NCBI RefSeq assembly: GCF_021401245.1 | Contig: NZ_JACBFY010000008.1 | Coordinates: forward strand, 62,001 to 126,000 | Direction of reading: 5' to 3' | From: Pseudacidovorax sp. NFM-22 | Lineage (GTDB): Bacteria > Pseudomonadota > Gammaproteobacteria > Burkholderiales > Burkholderiaceae_C | DNA length: 64,000 nt | In this document: piece by piece, positions 44,963 to 54,704 of the stretch | Numbering within the stretch: position 1 is the first letter of the stretch | Layout of the letters: each line of letters starts with the position of its first letter | Program-made: the position numbers and the translations under genes | Notes under the pieces: generated by a model | What the model saw: the letters and a program-made list of their open reading frames with translations, nothing else | What the model was told of the DNA's origin: nothing | Databases searched by the model: none

Positions 44963-45958
44963 TCAGCGCCAGCCCTTGGCCAGGGCCATCACCTTGCCCA
45001 GGTCCATCTGGCTGGCCTGCTGCTGCATCTGCGGCAGGTGGCGGCCCTGCAGGCCCTTGCCCTGTTCGAGGATGCTGGCGTAGCTGTCCTTGAGCATCTG
45101 CGGCGAGAAGCTGCGGCCCCCGGCGTAGTAGCGCCGGGCCAGGTGACCCAGCGCATAGGTGGTGGCGAAGCTCATGCCCGAGCTCACAGCCTGTTTGCCA
45201 ACCCCGCCCAGCAGCCCGCCGCCCATCTTGCCGAACAGCCCGCCGATCAGCTTGCGGCCGGCCTGCTCGAGGTACTGCGAGGTCAGGCCGACCCCGGCGG
45301 TGGCCAGGAAGTCCTTGATGTGGCCGCGGTCGAGCTCGTAGCCGTGGGCCTGCCCGATGGTGTAGACCAGCCGCATCTGCAGCGGAATGATGGCCAGCGT
45401 GGACAGGGTCTCGGGCAGCAGTTCCAGCGCGCCACAGGTGATGGCGGCCTTGAGGATGCGGTCGTCCAGTTCGGCGCCGTCCACCGCGGCGGCCGGTCGT
45501 GCGGCGGGTTCATCGAGCGGTGTGGGCGGGAGGGCTGCTGCGCCCGCGGCAGCGGCCGGCGCCAGGGCGGTCGGGCCGGCCAGGGGCGCCTCGGCCAGCG
45601 TGCGGGCCTCGGACTCGAAGGCTTCTGCCGCGCCGTCCAGCGCCAGGACGCGGCGGGCCTCGGCCAGGAAGGCCTGCTCGCGGGGGGACAGGGCGCCGTC
45701 GGCATCGCACACGCACACGGCCATCTCGTAGGCCAGTTGCCGGGCGCCGCGCTCGGGCAGTCCCTGTGTCACGTCGGCCAGCGTCACGCGCTGCAGCAGC
45801 ACGTCCTGGTAGAGCGTAGGCAGGTGCACCGCGCCCTCGGCGCCCAGGCCCTGGGCGATGCGGCGGATCTCTTCGCGCTCGCGCTCGTGCTTGTCGCCAT
45901 CGGCAAAGGCCGCCATCAGGCTGAGCGACAGGGTGGCGCGTAGGGCGGAGGTGTCCAT
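44963..45958 (-). CDS. TerB-like/DUF697-type protein
   Basis: A 331-residue cytosolic or peripheral protein. The N-terminal 115 residues (AAFADGDKHEREREEIRRIA, then CDADGALSPREQAFLAEA) resemble the TerB/DjlA acidic helical domain with its DG...ER pairs; an Ala/Pro-rich linker (about 120-160) leads to a C-terminal domain (about 165-290; hydrophobic, Gly-rich LIGGLFGKMGGGLLGGVGKQ) like DUF697/YcjF. Function unknown; TerB-type domains are thought to bind metal and sit at membranes. Confidence 0.72.
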   Translation of the reverse strand: MDTSALRATLSLSLMAAFADGDKHEREREEIRRIAQGLGAEGAVHLPTLYQDVLLQRVTLADVTQGLPERGARQLAYEMAVCVCDADGALSPREQAFLAEARRVLALDGAAEAFESEARTLAEAPLAGPTALAPAAAAGAAALPPTPLDEPAARPAAAVDGAELDDRILKAAITCGALELLPETLSTLAIIPLQMRLVYTIGQAHGYELDRGHIKDFLATAGVGLTSQYLEQAGRKLIGGLFGKMGGGLLGGVGKQAVSSGMSFATTYALGHLARRYYAGGRSFSPQMLKDSYASILEQGKGLQGRHLPQMQQQASQMDLGKVMALAKGWR

Positions 45959-46117
45959 GAAGGCATCCTTTCTGGGTGAAGAACGCCAGTCAGGTCATGG
46001 TCAGGAAGAAAAGTTTCCGCGAGGCCAAGGGCCGGCCTTGCGGGCACTCGGCCCGGCCCTGGCGCCCGGCCCCCGGCGGAGGCGACCGGGCCGCCCGAAC
46101 CCGCGCCGGGGTGCCGC

Positions 46118-49100
46118 TCAGAACCGGAAGTCCAGATTGCCGCGCAGGCCCTGGCTGCGGGCGTGGCTGCCGAACTGCCCGGTGTAGGACAGGCGCAGCG
46201 AGGCATTGCGTGCGAGTTGCGTGGACACGCCGGCCTCGACGAGGGCGGCGTTCTTCGCGATGGGCACGCCGCTCACGCCGAAGGCGTCCGAGCCGAGGAA
46301 GCGGAAGCTGGCCTGCGGCGTGGTGTCGCCGAAGGCATGGCGCCAGGCGAGCGAGGCGCTGGCGGTCAGGGTGCGCCCGCCCAGGTTGAACTCGCCCGAG
46401 CCGCGCAGTCCCAAGGTGGAGAAGTTGACGTCGGTGTTGCTGCTGCCGGAGGTCAGGGCCGCCACGCCGCCGCGCTCGGTGAAGCCGTCGGTGCGCACCG
46501 CCACATGCGCCAGGCCGGCGAAGGGCTCGAGCGCCACCGCGCCGGCGTCGATGCGGTAGCCCGCCTCGGCGAAGGCCTGGAAGGTCCGGCCGTCGTACTT
46601 GGCCGACAGGCCGTTGGCCAGGCCGCTGAAGACGACGTCGCGATGGGTGCTCACGTCGCTCCAGGTGTAGGCCGTGCCCAGCCGCACGCCGACGCCGCCG
46701 ACCTGCGTGCCGCCGTAGGCGCCCAGGGTGTAGCCGTTGGACGAGCCCGAGGCGCTGCGTCCGTCGCCGTCGTACGAAGCATGGCCGTAGCCCAGCAGCA
46801 CACCGGCCCGGGCCGTGTCGAAGACGGGCAGGTCCGCGCCGCCGACGAAGCCACCCGTGTCGTGCGAGAGCGAGGAGGCATTGCCGTTGCCGCTCGTCTT
46901 GCCCCAGGTGCCGTAGACGTGGGACCACACGGCCAGGCCGTTGGCGTCGGCACTGGCGCCTGCCGGCACGGTCGCAGCGCCGGAGGCGGCGCGCAGCCGG
47001 TCGATGGCGGCCGTGCGCACGAAGCGGCTGTCCTCCACCATCGCACCGCGGAGGGAGGCGTGGATCTCGCCCGAGAGCTGGTCGAAGGCGACGCGGGCCT
47101 GGGCGTCGTCCGGCAGGTAGCCGATGGCGGTGCGCAGGGCGCCGCCGGCGGCCAGGCTCTGCAGCGCGCCGGCCGTGGCGACCTGGTTGGGCGTGAGCGC
47201 CGCGCTGGTGAAGGCGCGCACCTGCTGGGCGGCGACGTAGACGCTGCCCGCGTCGGTGCCGGTCGTGAGGGCGTAGAAGGTGGAGATGCCGGTGTCGCCG
47301 GTCAGCACGTAGCGGCCGGTGACGCCGCCGTCGGCGGTCAGCACCGTGTAGCGGTCGGTGAGGCTGAAGGGCGCGGTGCTGCCGTAGCGCGAGACATGCA
47401 GGACGGCGCCATCGGCGATCTGGGCCGTGCCCTTGACGGCGATGCGGTCGGAGGTGCCGGTGCCGGGCACGAACTCGGCCTCGTAGGTGGAGCCGGCGGC
47501 CTGGGTGTAGTTGCCGGCGACGGTGAGCGTGCCGGGGCTGTTGCCGGGCGCCACGGTGGCGCCGGACTGCAGGCTCAGGCTGCCCACCGTGCCGCTGCCC
47601 GACAGGCGCGCGCCGCTGCCCACCGTCACCGCGGAGCCGGCCAGCGAGCCGTTGACCCGCAGCTCACCGCCCTTGACGGCGGTGCTGCCCGTGAAGGCCG
47701 AGCTGTCGCCGCTCAGGATCGTGGTGCCGGCCAGTGCCTTCAGGGTGCCGTTGCCGCTCAGCGTGCTGCCGAACAGCAGGCCCGTGCCCGTGTGGTTGAA
47801 GACCAGCTCGCCCGCGCCGTCGCCGAAGACGATGCCGTTGGCTGCGATCACGTTGCCGGGTGCGGCCGCGGCCTGGCCTTCCTGGGCGCCGATGACCAGC
47901 TTGCCGGAGCCGCTGTCGTAAGCGATGCGCACCTCGTTGTCGGCCTTGATGGTGCCGCCGTCCGAGACCACGACCAGCGCGTCGCCCGCGTAGCCGACGT
48001 AGAAGTTGCCGCGCGTCGGCGTAGTCAGCGCCGTGTTGGCCTTGGCCCAGAGCTGCGAGCCGTTGCCGGTCACCACGGCCACGCCCTTGGAATGCGGGTC
48101 CATGCCCACGCCCACCGTGCCGCCCCAGGCGGTGGCGCCGTCCGCGATGGTCAGCAGGCCATTGCCGTTGACCGGATCGACGTCGCGCGAGCCGTTCTGC
48201 CCGCCGACATAGATGCGCTGCTCGCCGATGAAGCTGGTGCCCTGGCCCGTCACGGTCATGGTGGTGGCCCAGGCGCCGCTCGCACCGACGTAGGTGCCGC
48301 TCGTGTAGAGGCTGGCGCCGCCCGAGACCCGGATGTTGCCGCCATCGGCGCTCAGCCAGCCCGAGGACGTGGCCTGCAGATCGTTGGGGTCGGTGGGGTC
48401 GCCGATCTCGACGCGGGTACCGGCGCCCGTGAAGTTGAGCGTGGCCCCCGCGCCGGTGTAGACGCCCGTGCTGCGGATGCGTGCCGTGGCACCGTCCGAG
48501 ATGGTCAGGGTGCCGGTGGACCCCGGGCTTTCGTTGCGCGCGACGTCGACGCCCGCGGTGTTCTCCCACAGCGTGCCGGCACCGCTCACGGTGAGCGAGC
48601 CCGAGCCGCCAGCGGGCGTGCCGCCGGCCACCTCCCAGGTCGGCGTGCCGAGGGCCAGCCGGCGAGACACCAGGTGCGCGCCGCCGGTGACGGTGAGCGA
48701 GCCGGTGCCGTTGCGGCCGATGGTCATTTCCGAGGTGTTGGTCAGCATCGAGCCGGGGCCGCTGACCACGACGCTGCCGCTGCCGCCCGTGGCGCCGATC
48801 ACCCCGAGGGCGGCGGTCAGTCGGCCGCCGCCGCTGATGGTGAGGCGCGTCGTGTCCGCGAGGCTGGTGGCCAGCGAGAAGGCATTGAGGGTCACCGATT
48901 GGTCGGCGATCAGGATGCTGCCCGTGCCGTTGAGCACGGCCGTGTCGGTGCTGCCGGGGACCGCGCCGCCGATCCAGTTGCCGGCCGTGGACCAGTTGCT
49001 GCCGCTGGGGTCCGACCAGCTGATGTCGGCGGCATGGGCTGGCCCCCAGATGGACGCCAGCAGCAACGGAAGAGCGAGGCGTTTTGGCAGCCGCACGAAT

Positions 49101-49168
49101 ACTTTTTTTTGCACGTCGTATTTCGTGTCTTCCGGGTGCGGCGGGCGCTTTGCTGAATGTGGGGCCAT
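46118..49168 (-). CDS. Type V (autotransporter) outer-membrane protein with PATR repeats
   Basis: A 1016-residue autotransporter. An extended signal peptide (about 1-47, charged first 30 residues, cleavage after AHA) precedes a beta-helical passenger (about 48-710) built of short Gly/Thr/Ser repeats (GTLTISDGATARI, GSGSLTVSGAGTLWEN) and an autotransporter-associated strand repeat (LSGNGTLKALAGTTILSGDS), then a C-terminal 12-strand barrel (about 745-1016) ending in the required aromatic (NLDFRF). AAGGAG lies nine bases before ATG 49168. Passenger function unknown; adhesion is likely. A long 766-bp leader separates it from the divergent IclR gene. Confidence 0.9.
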   Translation of the reverse strand: MAPHSAKRPPHPEDTKYDVQKKVFVRLPKRLALPLLLASIWGPAHAADISWSDPSGSNWSTAGNWIGGAVPGSTDTAVLNGTGSILIADQSVTLNAFSLATSLADTTRLTISGGGRLTAALGVIGATGGSGSVVVSGPGSMLTNTSEMTIGRNGTGSLTVTGGAHLVSRRLALGTPTWEVAGGTPAGGSGSLTVSGAGTLWENTAGVDVARNESPGSTGTLTISDGATARIRSTGVYTGAGATLNFTGAGTRVEIGDPTDPNDLQATSSGWLSADGGNIRVSGGASLYTSGTYVGASGAWATTMTVTGQGTSFIGEQRIYVGGQNGSRDVDPVNGNGLLTIADGATAWGGTVGVGMDPHSKGVAVVTGNGSQLWAKANTALTTPTRGNFYVGYAGDALVVVSDGGTIKADNEVRIAYDSGSGKLVIGAQEGQAAAAPGNVIAANGIVFGDGAGELVFNHTGTGLLFGSTLSGNGTLKALAGTTILSGDSSAFTGSTAVKGGELRVNGSLAGSAVTVGSGARLSGSGTVGSLSLQSGATVAPGNSPGTLTVAGNYTQAAGSTYEAEFVPGTGTSDRIAVKGTAQIADGAVLHVSRYGSTAPFSLTDRYTVLTADGGVTGRYVLTGDTGISTFYALTTGTDAGSVYVAAQQVRAFTSAALTPNQVATAGALQSLAAGGALRTAIGYLPDDAQARVAFDQLSGEIHASLRGAMVEDSRFVRTAAIDRLRAASGAATVPAGASADANGLAVWSHVYGTWGKTSGNGNASSLSHDTGGFVGGADLPVFDTARAGVLLGYGHASYDGDGRSASGSSNGYTLGAYGGTQVGGVGVRLGTAYTWSDVSTHRDVVFSGLANGLSAKYDGRTFQAFAEAGYRIDAGAVALEPFAGLAHVAVRTDGFTERGGVAALTSGSSNTDVNFSTLGLRGSGEFNLGGRTLTASASLAWRHAFGDTTPQASFRFLGSDAFGVSGVPIAKNAALVEAGVSTQLARNASLRLSYTGQFGSHARSQGLRGNLDFRF

Positions 49169-49934
49169 GGGTGTGATCTCCTTGGTGAAGACCGGACATT
49201 GGCGTTGGGTCCGATCAATTGGCTGGGAAATTGAATTGGCAGGCGCACCGAGCCGCGGCGCAAAGGCAATGGCTCGCGCGAAATGAATTTAAAAGGAATT
49301 GCCCCGCTGCCAGGCGGCGTCGGGGCCCGCGGATCAGGGCGCTGCGGCCATGCGCACCGCTTTCCGGGCGGGCCGAGGGGTGCCTGCCCCGGTATCGGCG
49401 GGTGTGTTCGTCCAGGGAAGAACGCTCGCTTCATGGCGAGGTGGGATGCAGCTTTCAAGGACTGCAGATCGACGGCTCATGCCCCCTCCGGAGACTCATT
49501 GTTTTTGATTCATGGATCGTCGGGATCCGACACGGAACTGGCGGCCCGCATCCCGGCGAGCGAATAAATCGGCTTTCAATCCGGGAGCGCCATAGCGTAT
49601 GTTGTCGGCGCGCAGGAGGCAAATATTTTTTCCCGCCTGTTGTTCACGGTCAATTTCACAATTGATCGTGATTAATTGAAACGGTGAATTTGCATCTGAA
49701 ATTTCTGGCGGGGCGGCGCAAGATTTCGGGTCGGCAATCCGCCCGACGACCTCGCGTTCCTCCGGGCCGGGGCGTGCTGTCTGGCGCTGCAGCGCGGCGA
49801 TGCGCTGGCTCAGCCGCGCAACCGGGATGCCGCTGCTGTGGCCGGCCGGCCGGCTGCGCTTGCGGTGGAACCTCTGCCTGTGCCGCCTTCGCTACCATCG
49901 TGTGAAGCAGTGATGTACAAGGAAAGTCGAGTCG
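49169..49934. other. Long intergenic region between autotransporter and IclR gene
   Basis: This 766-bp stretch has no convincing gene: open frames lack family features. It holds divergent promoters. An AT-rich island at about 49620-49710 contains poly-T, repeated AATT boxes and partial palindromes (CAATTTCACAATTG; TTAATTGAAACGG), unlike the surrounding GC-rich DNA. Confidence 0.6.
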
Positions 49935-50828
49935 ATGGCGCACAAAGGCCGGCGCAAGGCGCTGCAGGAACCAGTCGAGCCGGCCGCGCGCCCGGTACAG
50001 ATGGATGAAGATGAAGGGCCGGAACGGCGCGTGCAGACCGATGCTCTGGACGAGGCCGGAGCCGAGCCCCCATCGCGTGCGGCCAGCGAATCCAGCCTGT
50101 CCCGCCTGCTCGGCACACTGGGCCTGTTCTCCACCGACGCCCCCTCGCTCACGGTCGAGGAGATCGCCGCCCGCCTGGGCGTGCCCAAGAGCACGGCCTA
50201 CCGCTACATCCAGGAGCTGTCGAAGGTGGGCCTGCTGGTGCGCCTGGACCGCAGCATCACGCTGGGTCCGCGGATCATCGAGCTGGACCGCTGCATCCGC
50301 GAGTCCGACCCCGTGATCCGCGCCGCCGCGCCGCCGATGCGCGAACTGGCCGAGCAGACGGGGCTGGACGTGTTCCTGTCCAAGCTCTACGGCCATTCCA
50401 TCATCACGGTGCACACCGAGTTCAACGACCCGCTGCCGCATCTGCGCTATGGCCGCGGCCGGCCGGTGCCCGTCTCGCGCGGTGCCAGTGCCAAGGCGCT
50501 GGTGGCCTTTCTCCCGGCGGCGCGGCTGCGGCGGCTTCACCAGGAGCTGGCGAGCGAATCGCCGGACACGCTGCCCTGGGAGGCCTTCTACGAAGAGGCG
50601 CAACGCATCCGCCGCGAGGGCTACTGCCGCACCTCGGGCGAACTCAATGTGGGCAAGACGGGCGTGTCGGCGCCCATCTTCGGCCGCGGGCGGCTGGTGG
50701 TGGCCAGTGTCACGGCGCTGGGCAGCGATGCGCGGCTGGCGCTGTTCGACGCCGAAGCCATTGCCGAACTGGTGCAGCGAACGGCCCACATGATCAGCGT
50801 GCGGCTGTCGGCGGACGGCCACCTGTAG
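49935..50828 (+). CDS. IclR-family transcriptional regulator
   Basis: A 297-residue regulator. After a charged N-terminal extension (about 1-50), an IclR winged helix (about 53-115; LTVEEIAARLGVPKSTAYRY) is followed by the IclR effector domain (about 120-290; FGRGRLVVASVTALG). AGGA lies 11 bases before ATG 49935. It faces a set of transporter and enzyme genes and probably regulates the catabolic operons from 50.9 kb on; the operator repeats at 55421 and 55563 are candidate sites (inference). The extension makes the true start less certain; ATG codons at 50001 and 50040 are possible. Confidence 0.9.
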   Translation: MAHKGRRKALQEPVEPAARPVQMDEDEGPERRVQTDALDEAGAEPPSRAASESSLSRLLGTLGLFSTDAPSLTVEEIAARLGVPKSTAYRYIQELSKVGLLVRLDRSITLGPRIIELDRCIRESDPVIRAAAPPMRELAEQTGLDVFLSKLYGHSIITVHTEFNDPLPHLRYGRGRPVPVSRGASAKALVAFLPAARLRRLHQELASESPDTLPWEAFYEEAQRIRREGYCRTSGELNVGKTGVSAPIFGRGRLVVASVTALGSDARLALFDAEAIAELVQRTAHMISVRLSADGHL

Positions 50829-50896
50829 CCGGCCGCGGTGCAGCCCGCTTCGTATGGCCAGGCCGCTGGCGTGATGCAGGGCCTGCCGCGCGAGGC

Positions 50897-51895
50897 TCAG
50901 AAGACGATGTTCGCCTTCTTGACGATGGGCGCTGCAGCCGCCAGCGAGCGGCGCCAGGTGTCCATCGCCTGGGCCGGCGTGCTCACGACGGGTTCCAGGC
51001 CCAGGGCCACCATGCGGGCCTGCACGTCGGCATCGGCGGCGATGGCCTGCAGCGCCGTGGCGAGCGTGCTCACCACCGACGCGGGCGTGCCGGCCGGCGC
51101 GAAGACGGCGAACCAGCCGGCATTGCCCATGTCGCGCACGCCCAGTTCCTCGAAAGTGGGCACCGCGGGCAGGGAGCGCACCCGGCGCAGTCCCGTCACC
51201 GCCAGGGGGCGCACCGAGCCGGCCGTGACCATGGCCTCGACCGCGGCGACGGTGAGGAACACCGCATCCACCTGTCCACCCATCAGGTCCGTCAGGGCGG
51301 GGGCGGAGCCCTTGTAGGGCACGTGCAGCAGATCGATGCCGGCCGATTCGGCCAGCACCTCGCCCATCACGTGGGCCGACGAGCCCGCGCCGAAGCTGCC
51401 GTAGCTGAGCTTGTTGGCCCTGGCCCGCTGCAGAAAGCCGCGGAGGTCGTGGGCCGGGCTGTCGGCACGCACGGCCAGCACCAGCGGCGCATTGGCCATG
51501 ACGCTCACGATGGTGAAGGCCTCCTGCATGGTCTTGCCCGGTGCCACCGACTGCTTGGAGGCCAGGGCGGCGATCACATGGGTGGAATTGCTGCCAAACA
51601 TCAGCGTGTGGCCATCGGCCGGCGCCTGCAGCACGGCGCGGGCCGCGATCAGGCCGTTGGCGCCGGGGCGGTTGTCGATGACCACCGTGCCGCCGAGCGC
51701 CGCCTGCAGCTTCTGGCCAATGAGCCGGGCCACGGTGTCGGTACCGCCGCCGGCGGCGAAGGGCACCACGAGGTTGATCGGGCGCTCGGGCCAGGCCGCG
51801 GCGCGGGCCATGCTGCAGCCCGCCGCGGCGAGTGCGGCCAGGGTGGCCAGCGCCTGGCGGCGCTGTGGCAAGAAGGTTGTGCGTGAAGAAGGCAT
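50897..51895 (-). CDS. Bug/TctC substrate-binding protein (1 of 4 in the catabolic region)
   Basis: A 332-residue periplasmic receptor with a Tat- or Sec-like N-terminus (MPSSRTTFLPQRRQALATLA; cleavage near ARA) and the Bug fold (INLVVPFAAGGGTDTVARLI; PGANGLIAARAVLQAPADG; HVPYKGSAPALTDLMGGQ). The signal peptide contains AAAGCSM, a possible lipobox. Likely ligand: a carboxylate of the pathway. It is the last gene of the minus-strand set; no permease genes are present. Confidence 0.88.
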   Translation of the reverse strand: MPSSRTTFLPQRRQALATLAALAAAGCSMARAAAWPERPINLVVPFAAGGGTDTVARLIGQKLQAALGGTVVIDNRPGANGLIAARAVLQAPADGHTLMFGSNSTHVIAALASKQSVAPGKTMQEAFTIVSVMANAPLVLAVRADSPAHDLRGFLQRARANKLSYGSFGAGSSAHVMGEVLAESAGIDLLHVPYKGSAPALTDLMGGQVDAVFLTVAAVEAMVTAGSVRPLAVTGLRRVRSLPAVPTFEELGVRDMGNAGWFAVFAPAGTPASVVSTLATALQAIAADADVQARMVALGLEPVVSTPAQAMDTWRRSLAAAAPIVKKANIVF

Positions 51896-51928
51896 GGAAG
51901 GTCTGGAGAACAAGAGAGTGGGGAGCCG

Positions 51929-52918
51929 TCAGTCGACGTGGATCTGCCGCGCCTTGACGATGCGCGCATAGGTGGCGCGGCCCTCGGCGATGCGGGCGGC
52001 CATCTGTTCGGGCGTGCTGTAGACCGTGGTGAAGCCCAGGTTGCCGAAGGCCTTGGCCACGGGCTCCGAGGCCAGGGCCGTGCGCATCGCTCCGTTGAGC
52101 CGTGCCACGATCTCCGGTGGCGTGCCGGCCGGCGCCAGCAGGCCGAAAAAGCCCTGGATGGTCATCTCGGGCAGGCCCGCCTCGGCGGCGGTGGGGATGT
52201 CGGGGAAAGCGGGGTCGCGCCGCTCGCCGGTCATGAACAGGGGCACCAGTTGCCCGGCGCGCAAGGCGCCGATCAGGGGCGAGGTCACTTCGTCCATCAA
52301 CTGCGCCTCGCCGCGGATCACGGCGTCCTTGGCCATCACCGCGCCCTTGTAGGGCACATGCACCACGGGTGCACCGGTGGCGGCCAGAAAGATCTCGCCC
52401 AGCAGGTGGTTGCTGGAGCCCATGCCGGCCGAGGCGAAGTTGAGCTGGCCCGGCTGCCGTTTGGCCAGCGCGACGAATTCCTGGACCGTGCGTACGCCGA
52501 GTGAGGGGTTGGTGACGAAGACGAAGGACTGGGTGGCGCCCAGGCTCACCGGCACCAGCGTTGCCACATGGCCCTGGTCGGGGTAGAGCACCGGCGCGGC
52601 GGTCAGGCTGCTGCCGCTGCCCCACAACAGGGTGTAGCCATCGGGCCGGGCCAGTGCGGCGGCCTTGGTGCCGATGCGCCCGCCTGCGCCGGTGCGGTTC
52701 TCGACCACCACCGGCTGTTTGAGCTCCACCGCCAGTGCCTGCGCCACGGCGCGGGCCGAGATGTCGGTCGAGCCGCCGGGCTCGAAAGAGACGATGAGCG
52801 TGATGGCGCGCGCCGGCCAGCTGTCGGCGGCGCGGGCAGCGGTGCTGGCGAAAAGGCTGGCGACCGCCAGCAGGAGGAACAGGCCGGCGCGGCGGCGGGT
52901 GGCATGACGAAGGGGCAT
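51929..52918 (-). CDS. Bug/TctC substrate-binding protein (2 of 4)
   Basis: A 329-residue Bug-family receptor with a Sec signal peptide (MPLRHATRRRAGLFLLLAVA, cleaved near ARA) and canonical motifs ITLIVSFEPGGSTDISAR, VVVENRTGAGGRIGTK and VHVPYKGAVMAKDAVI. ATG 52918 is supported by GGAG 8 bases upstream; another ATG at 52933 is possible. It sits 27 bp after the third Bug gene, in the same transcript. Confidence 0.9.
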   Translation of the reverse strand: MPLRHATRRRAGLFLLLAVASLFASTAARAADSWPARAITLIVSFEPGGSTDISARAVAQALAVELKQPVVVENRTGAGGRIGTKAAALARPDGYTLLWGSGSSLTAAPVLYPDQGHVATLVPVSLGATQSFVFVTNPSLGVRTVQEFVALAKRQPGQLNFASAGMGSSNHLLGEIFLAATGAPVVHVPYKGAVMAKDAVIRGEAQLMDEVTSPLIGALRAGQLVPLFMTGERRDPAFPDIPTAAEAGLPEMTIQGFFGLLAPAGTPPEIVARLNGAMRTALASEPVAKAFGNLGFTTVYSTPEQMAARIAEGRATYARIVKARQIHVD

Positions 52919-52945
52919 GGCGGACTCCGGCAACTGAGGGAGGTG

Positions 52946-53920
52946 TCAGTCCAGCGACACGTTGGCCTCGCGGGCCACGCGGCGCCACTTGTCCAGCTCG
53001 GCCTGCAGCTTGATGCGGAACTGGGCGCCGTCTGCGGCCGTGACCACCACGCCGCGGGCATTGAGCCGGGTTTCCATGTCGGGCGTGCGGATGACCTTGT
53101 CCAGCGCCGAGCCCAGGGTGCGCACGATGGCAGGCGGCGTGCTGGCGGGGGCGAACACGCCCATCCAGCCTTCGGCGACCAGGCCGTCGTAGCCCAGTTC
53201 CTGCAGCGTGGGCACCTCCGGCAGGCTGGGCAACCGCGTGGGCGAGGGCGTGGCCAGGGCGCGCAGCTTGCCGGCCTTGATCTGCGGCAGCGCCACGGCG
53301 GTGGTGTCGAAGGTGAAGTCCACGTCGCCGGCCAGCAACGAGGACATGGCCTGCTGGCTTCCCTGGAAGGGCACATGCGTGGCCCGCGTGCCGGTGGCGT
53401 GGAGGAAGAGCTCGCCGATCAGGTGATTGGTCGAGCCCATGCCGAAGGACGAGTAATTGAGCTTGCCCGGCTGCGCCTTGGCCCGGGCGATCAGCTCCTG
53501 CACGTTCTGCACCGGCGAGCCCGCGGGCACGGCCAGCACGAAGGTCACGATGCCCACCTCGGTGATCGGCACGAAGTCCTTGAGCAGGTCGTAGGGGGCG
53601 GTCTTGCGGGTGACGGGGTTGATGAGCAGCTCGGCCCCGGTGCCGAAGAACAGCGTCTGGCCGTCGGGCCGGGCGCGCGCGACCGACTGTGCGCCGATGG
53701 TGCCGCCCGCGCCTGCGCGGTTGTCCACGACCACGGACTGGCCGAGCTCGGGCGCCAGCTTCTCGGCGATCAGCCGGGCCGCACCGTCGGTACCGCCACC
53801 GGGCGGAAAGGCCACCACCAGGTGGACCGGCGCGGAGGGGTAGGCGGCCGGCTGGGCGCAGGCCAGTGCCGGCGCCAGGGCGGCCAGGCAGGACAGAAGA
53901 AGACGTCGCGACAACGGCAT
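52946..53920 (-). CDS. Bug/TctC substrate-binding protein (3 of 4)
   Basis: A 324-residue Bug receptor with a short signal peptide (MPLSRRLLLSCLAALAPAL; AQP) and motifs VHLVVAFPPGGGTDGAARLI, VVVDNRAGAGGTIGAQ and FGMGSTNHLIGELFLHATG. AAGGA lies 7 bases before ATG 53920. It is 30 bp downstream of a GST gene on the same strand, making a GST-GST-Bug-Bug-Bug operon. Confidence 0.9.
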   Translation of the reverse strand: MPLSRRLLLSCLAALAPALACAQPAAYPSAPVHLVVAFPPGGGTDGAARLIAEKLAPELGQSVVVDNRAGAGGTIGAQSVARARPDGQTLFFGTGAELLINPVTRKTAPYDLLKDFVPITEVGIVTFVLAVPAGSPVQNVQELIARAKAQPGKLNYSSFGMGSTNHLIGELFLHATGTRATHVPFQGSQQAMSSLLAGDVDFTFDTTAVALPQIKAGKLRALATPSPTRLPSLPEVPTLQELGYDGLVAEGWMGVFAPASTPPAIVRTLGSALDKVIRTPDMETRLNARGVVVTAADGAQFRIKLQAELDKWRRVAREANVSLD

Positions 53921-53950
53921 GGTCGTTCCTTCGAGGAGTGGAATCCGGGG

Positions 53951-54610
53951 TCAATGGGCCGGGGCGGCGGCGGCTCGGGCGGCGGCCCGTTCGCGCTCCC
54001 GCACGCCCTGCGCGGCAGCGGCCGCCTCGGCGGCGCGCACGCTCGGGCGGGCGCCGCAGCGCGCCAGGTAGCCCTCCAGGTGGGGCCAGCCCTGCGTGTC
54101 GATGGCATGGGCGCGGGTCCACATGGCGATCGTGTAGCAGTGCGCGTCGGCGATGGTGAAGTGCTCGCCGGTGAGGAAGCTGCGCCCGGCCAGCTGTTCG
54201 TCCACCCACTGCAGCTTGGCCTCGACGATGCGGCGCGCGATGGCCTTGTACTCGGGCGGCGTCACGGCCTTGAACAGCGGCATGAAGCCGCCCTTGTGCA
54301 GGTCGGCGGCGATGAAGCTCATCCACTCCAGCACGCGGTAGCGCGGCAGGCCCGCGGCCGGCAGCAGGGTGTTGCCGGGGCACTGGTCGGCCAGGTACTG
54401 CATCACGATGCAGCCCTCGCTCAGGTGCTGGCCGTCGGGCATCTCCAGCGTGGGCACGGTGCCCTTGGAGTTGACGCTGAAGTAGTCGCGCCCGTCCTCC
54501 AGGCGCTTGGTCTTCATGTCCACCCATTCGAGTGCCAGGGGCAGCTGCAGTTCGCGCGCGACGATGTCGACCGCGAGCGAACAGCCGCGGACTTCGTGAT
54601 AGAGCTTCAT
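53951..54610 (-). CDS. Glutathione S-transferase family protein (second of a pair)
   Basis: A 219-residue GST with a thioredoxin-like N-terminal domain (1-80; MKLYHEVRGCSLAVDIVARE, Cys 10 in the beta-class catalytic position; TVPTLEMPDG) and helical C-terminal domain (90-210). About 46% alike by eye with the upstream GST, so a tandem duplicate. The Cys-10 type suggests a thiol-transfer, dehalogenation or isomerisation role. The start ATG 54610 is inferred from the family N-terminus. Confidence 0.88.
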   Translation of the reverse strand: MKLYHEVRGCSLAVDIVARELQLPLALEWVDMKTKRLEDGRDYFSVNSKGTVPTLEMPDGQHLSEGCIVMQYLADQCPGNTLLPAAGLPRYRVLEWMSFIAADLHKGGFMPLFKAVTPPEYKAIARRIVEAKLQWVDEQLAGRSFLTGEHFTIADAHCYTIAMWTRAHAIDTQGWPHLEGYLARCGARPSVRAAEAAAAAQGVRERERAAARAAAAPAH

Positions 54611-54704
54611 GGGGTTCTCCGTGGAAGGGTTCGCAAGGTGTGAATGGATCCGGCGTGTTCCGGCGGGAGGAGCGGGCAGGGCGGGCTCGTTCGCCTTGTC
54701 AGGG

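Noticed and set aside
46163-49156. 997-residue plus-strand frame opposite the autotransporter
   Set aside because: Mirror of the repetitive autotransporter sequence; no signal peptide or domain.
49219-49665. 148-residue plus-strand frame in the autotransporter-IclR spacer
   Set aside because: No family, no ribosome site and mixed composition; treated as non-coding leader.
49656-54527. 1623-residue minus-strand frame across IclR and Bug genes
   Set aside because: It crosses several real genes on both strands out of frame and is Arg/His/Gly-rich; not a protein gene.
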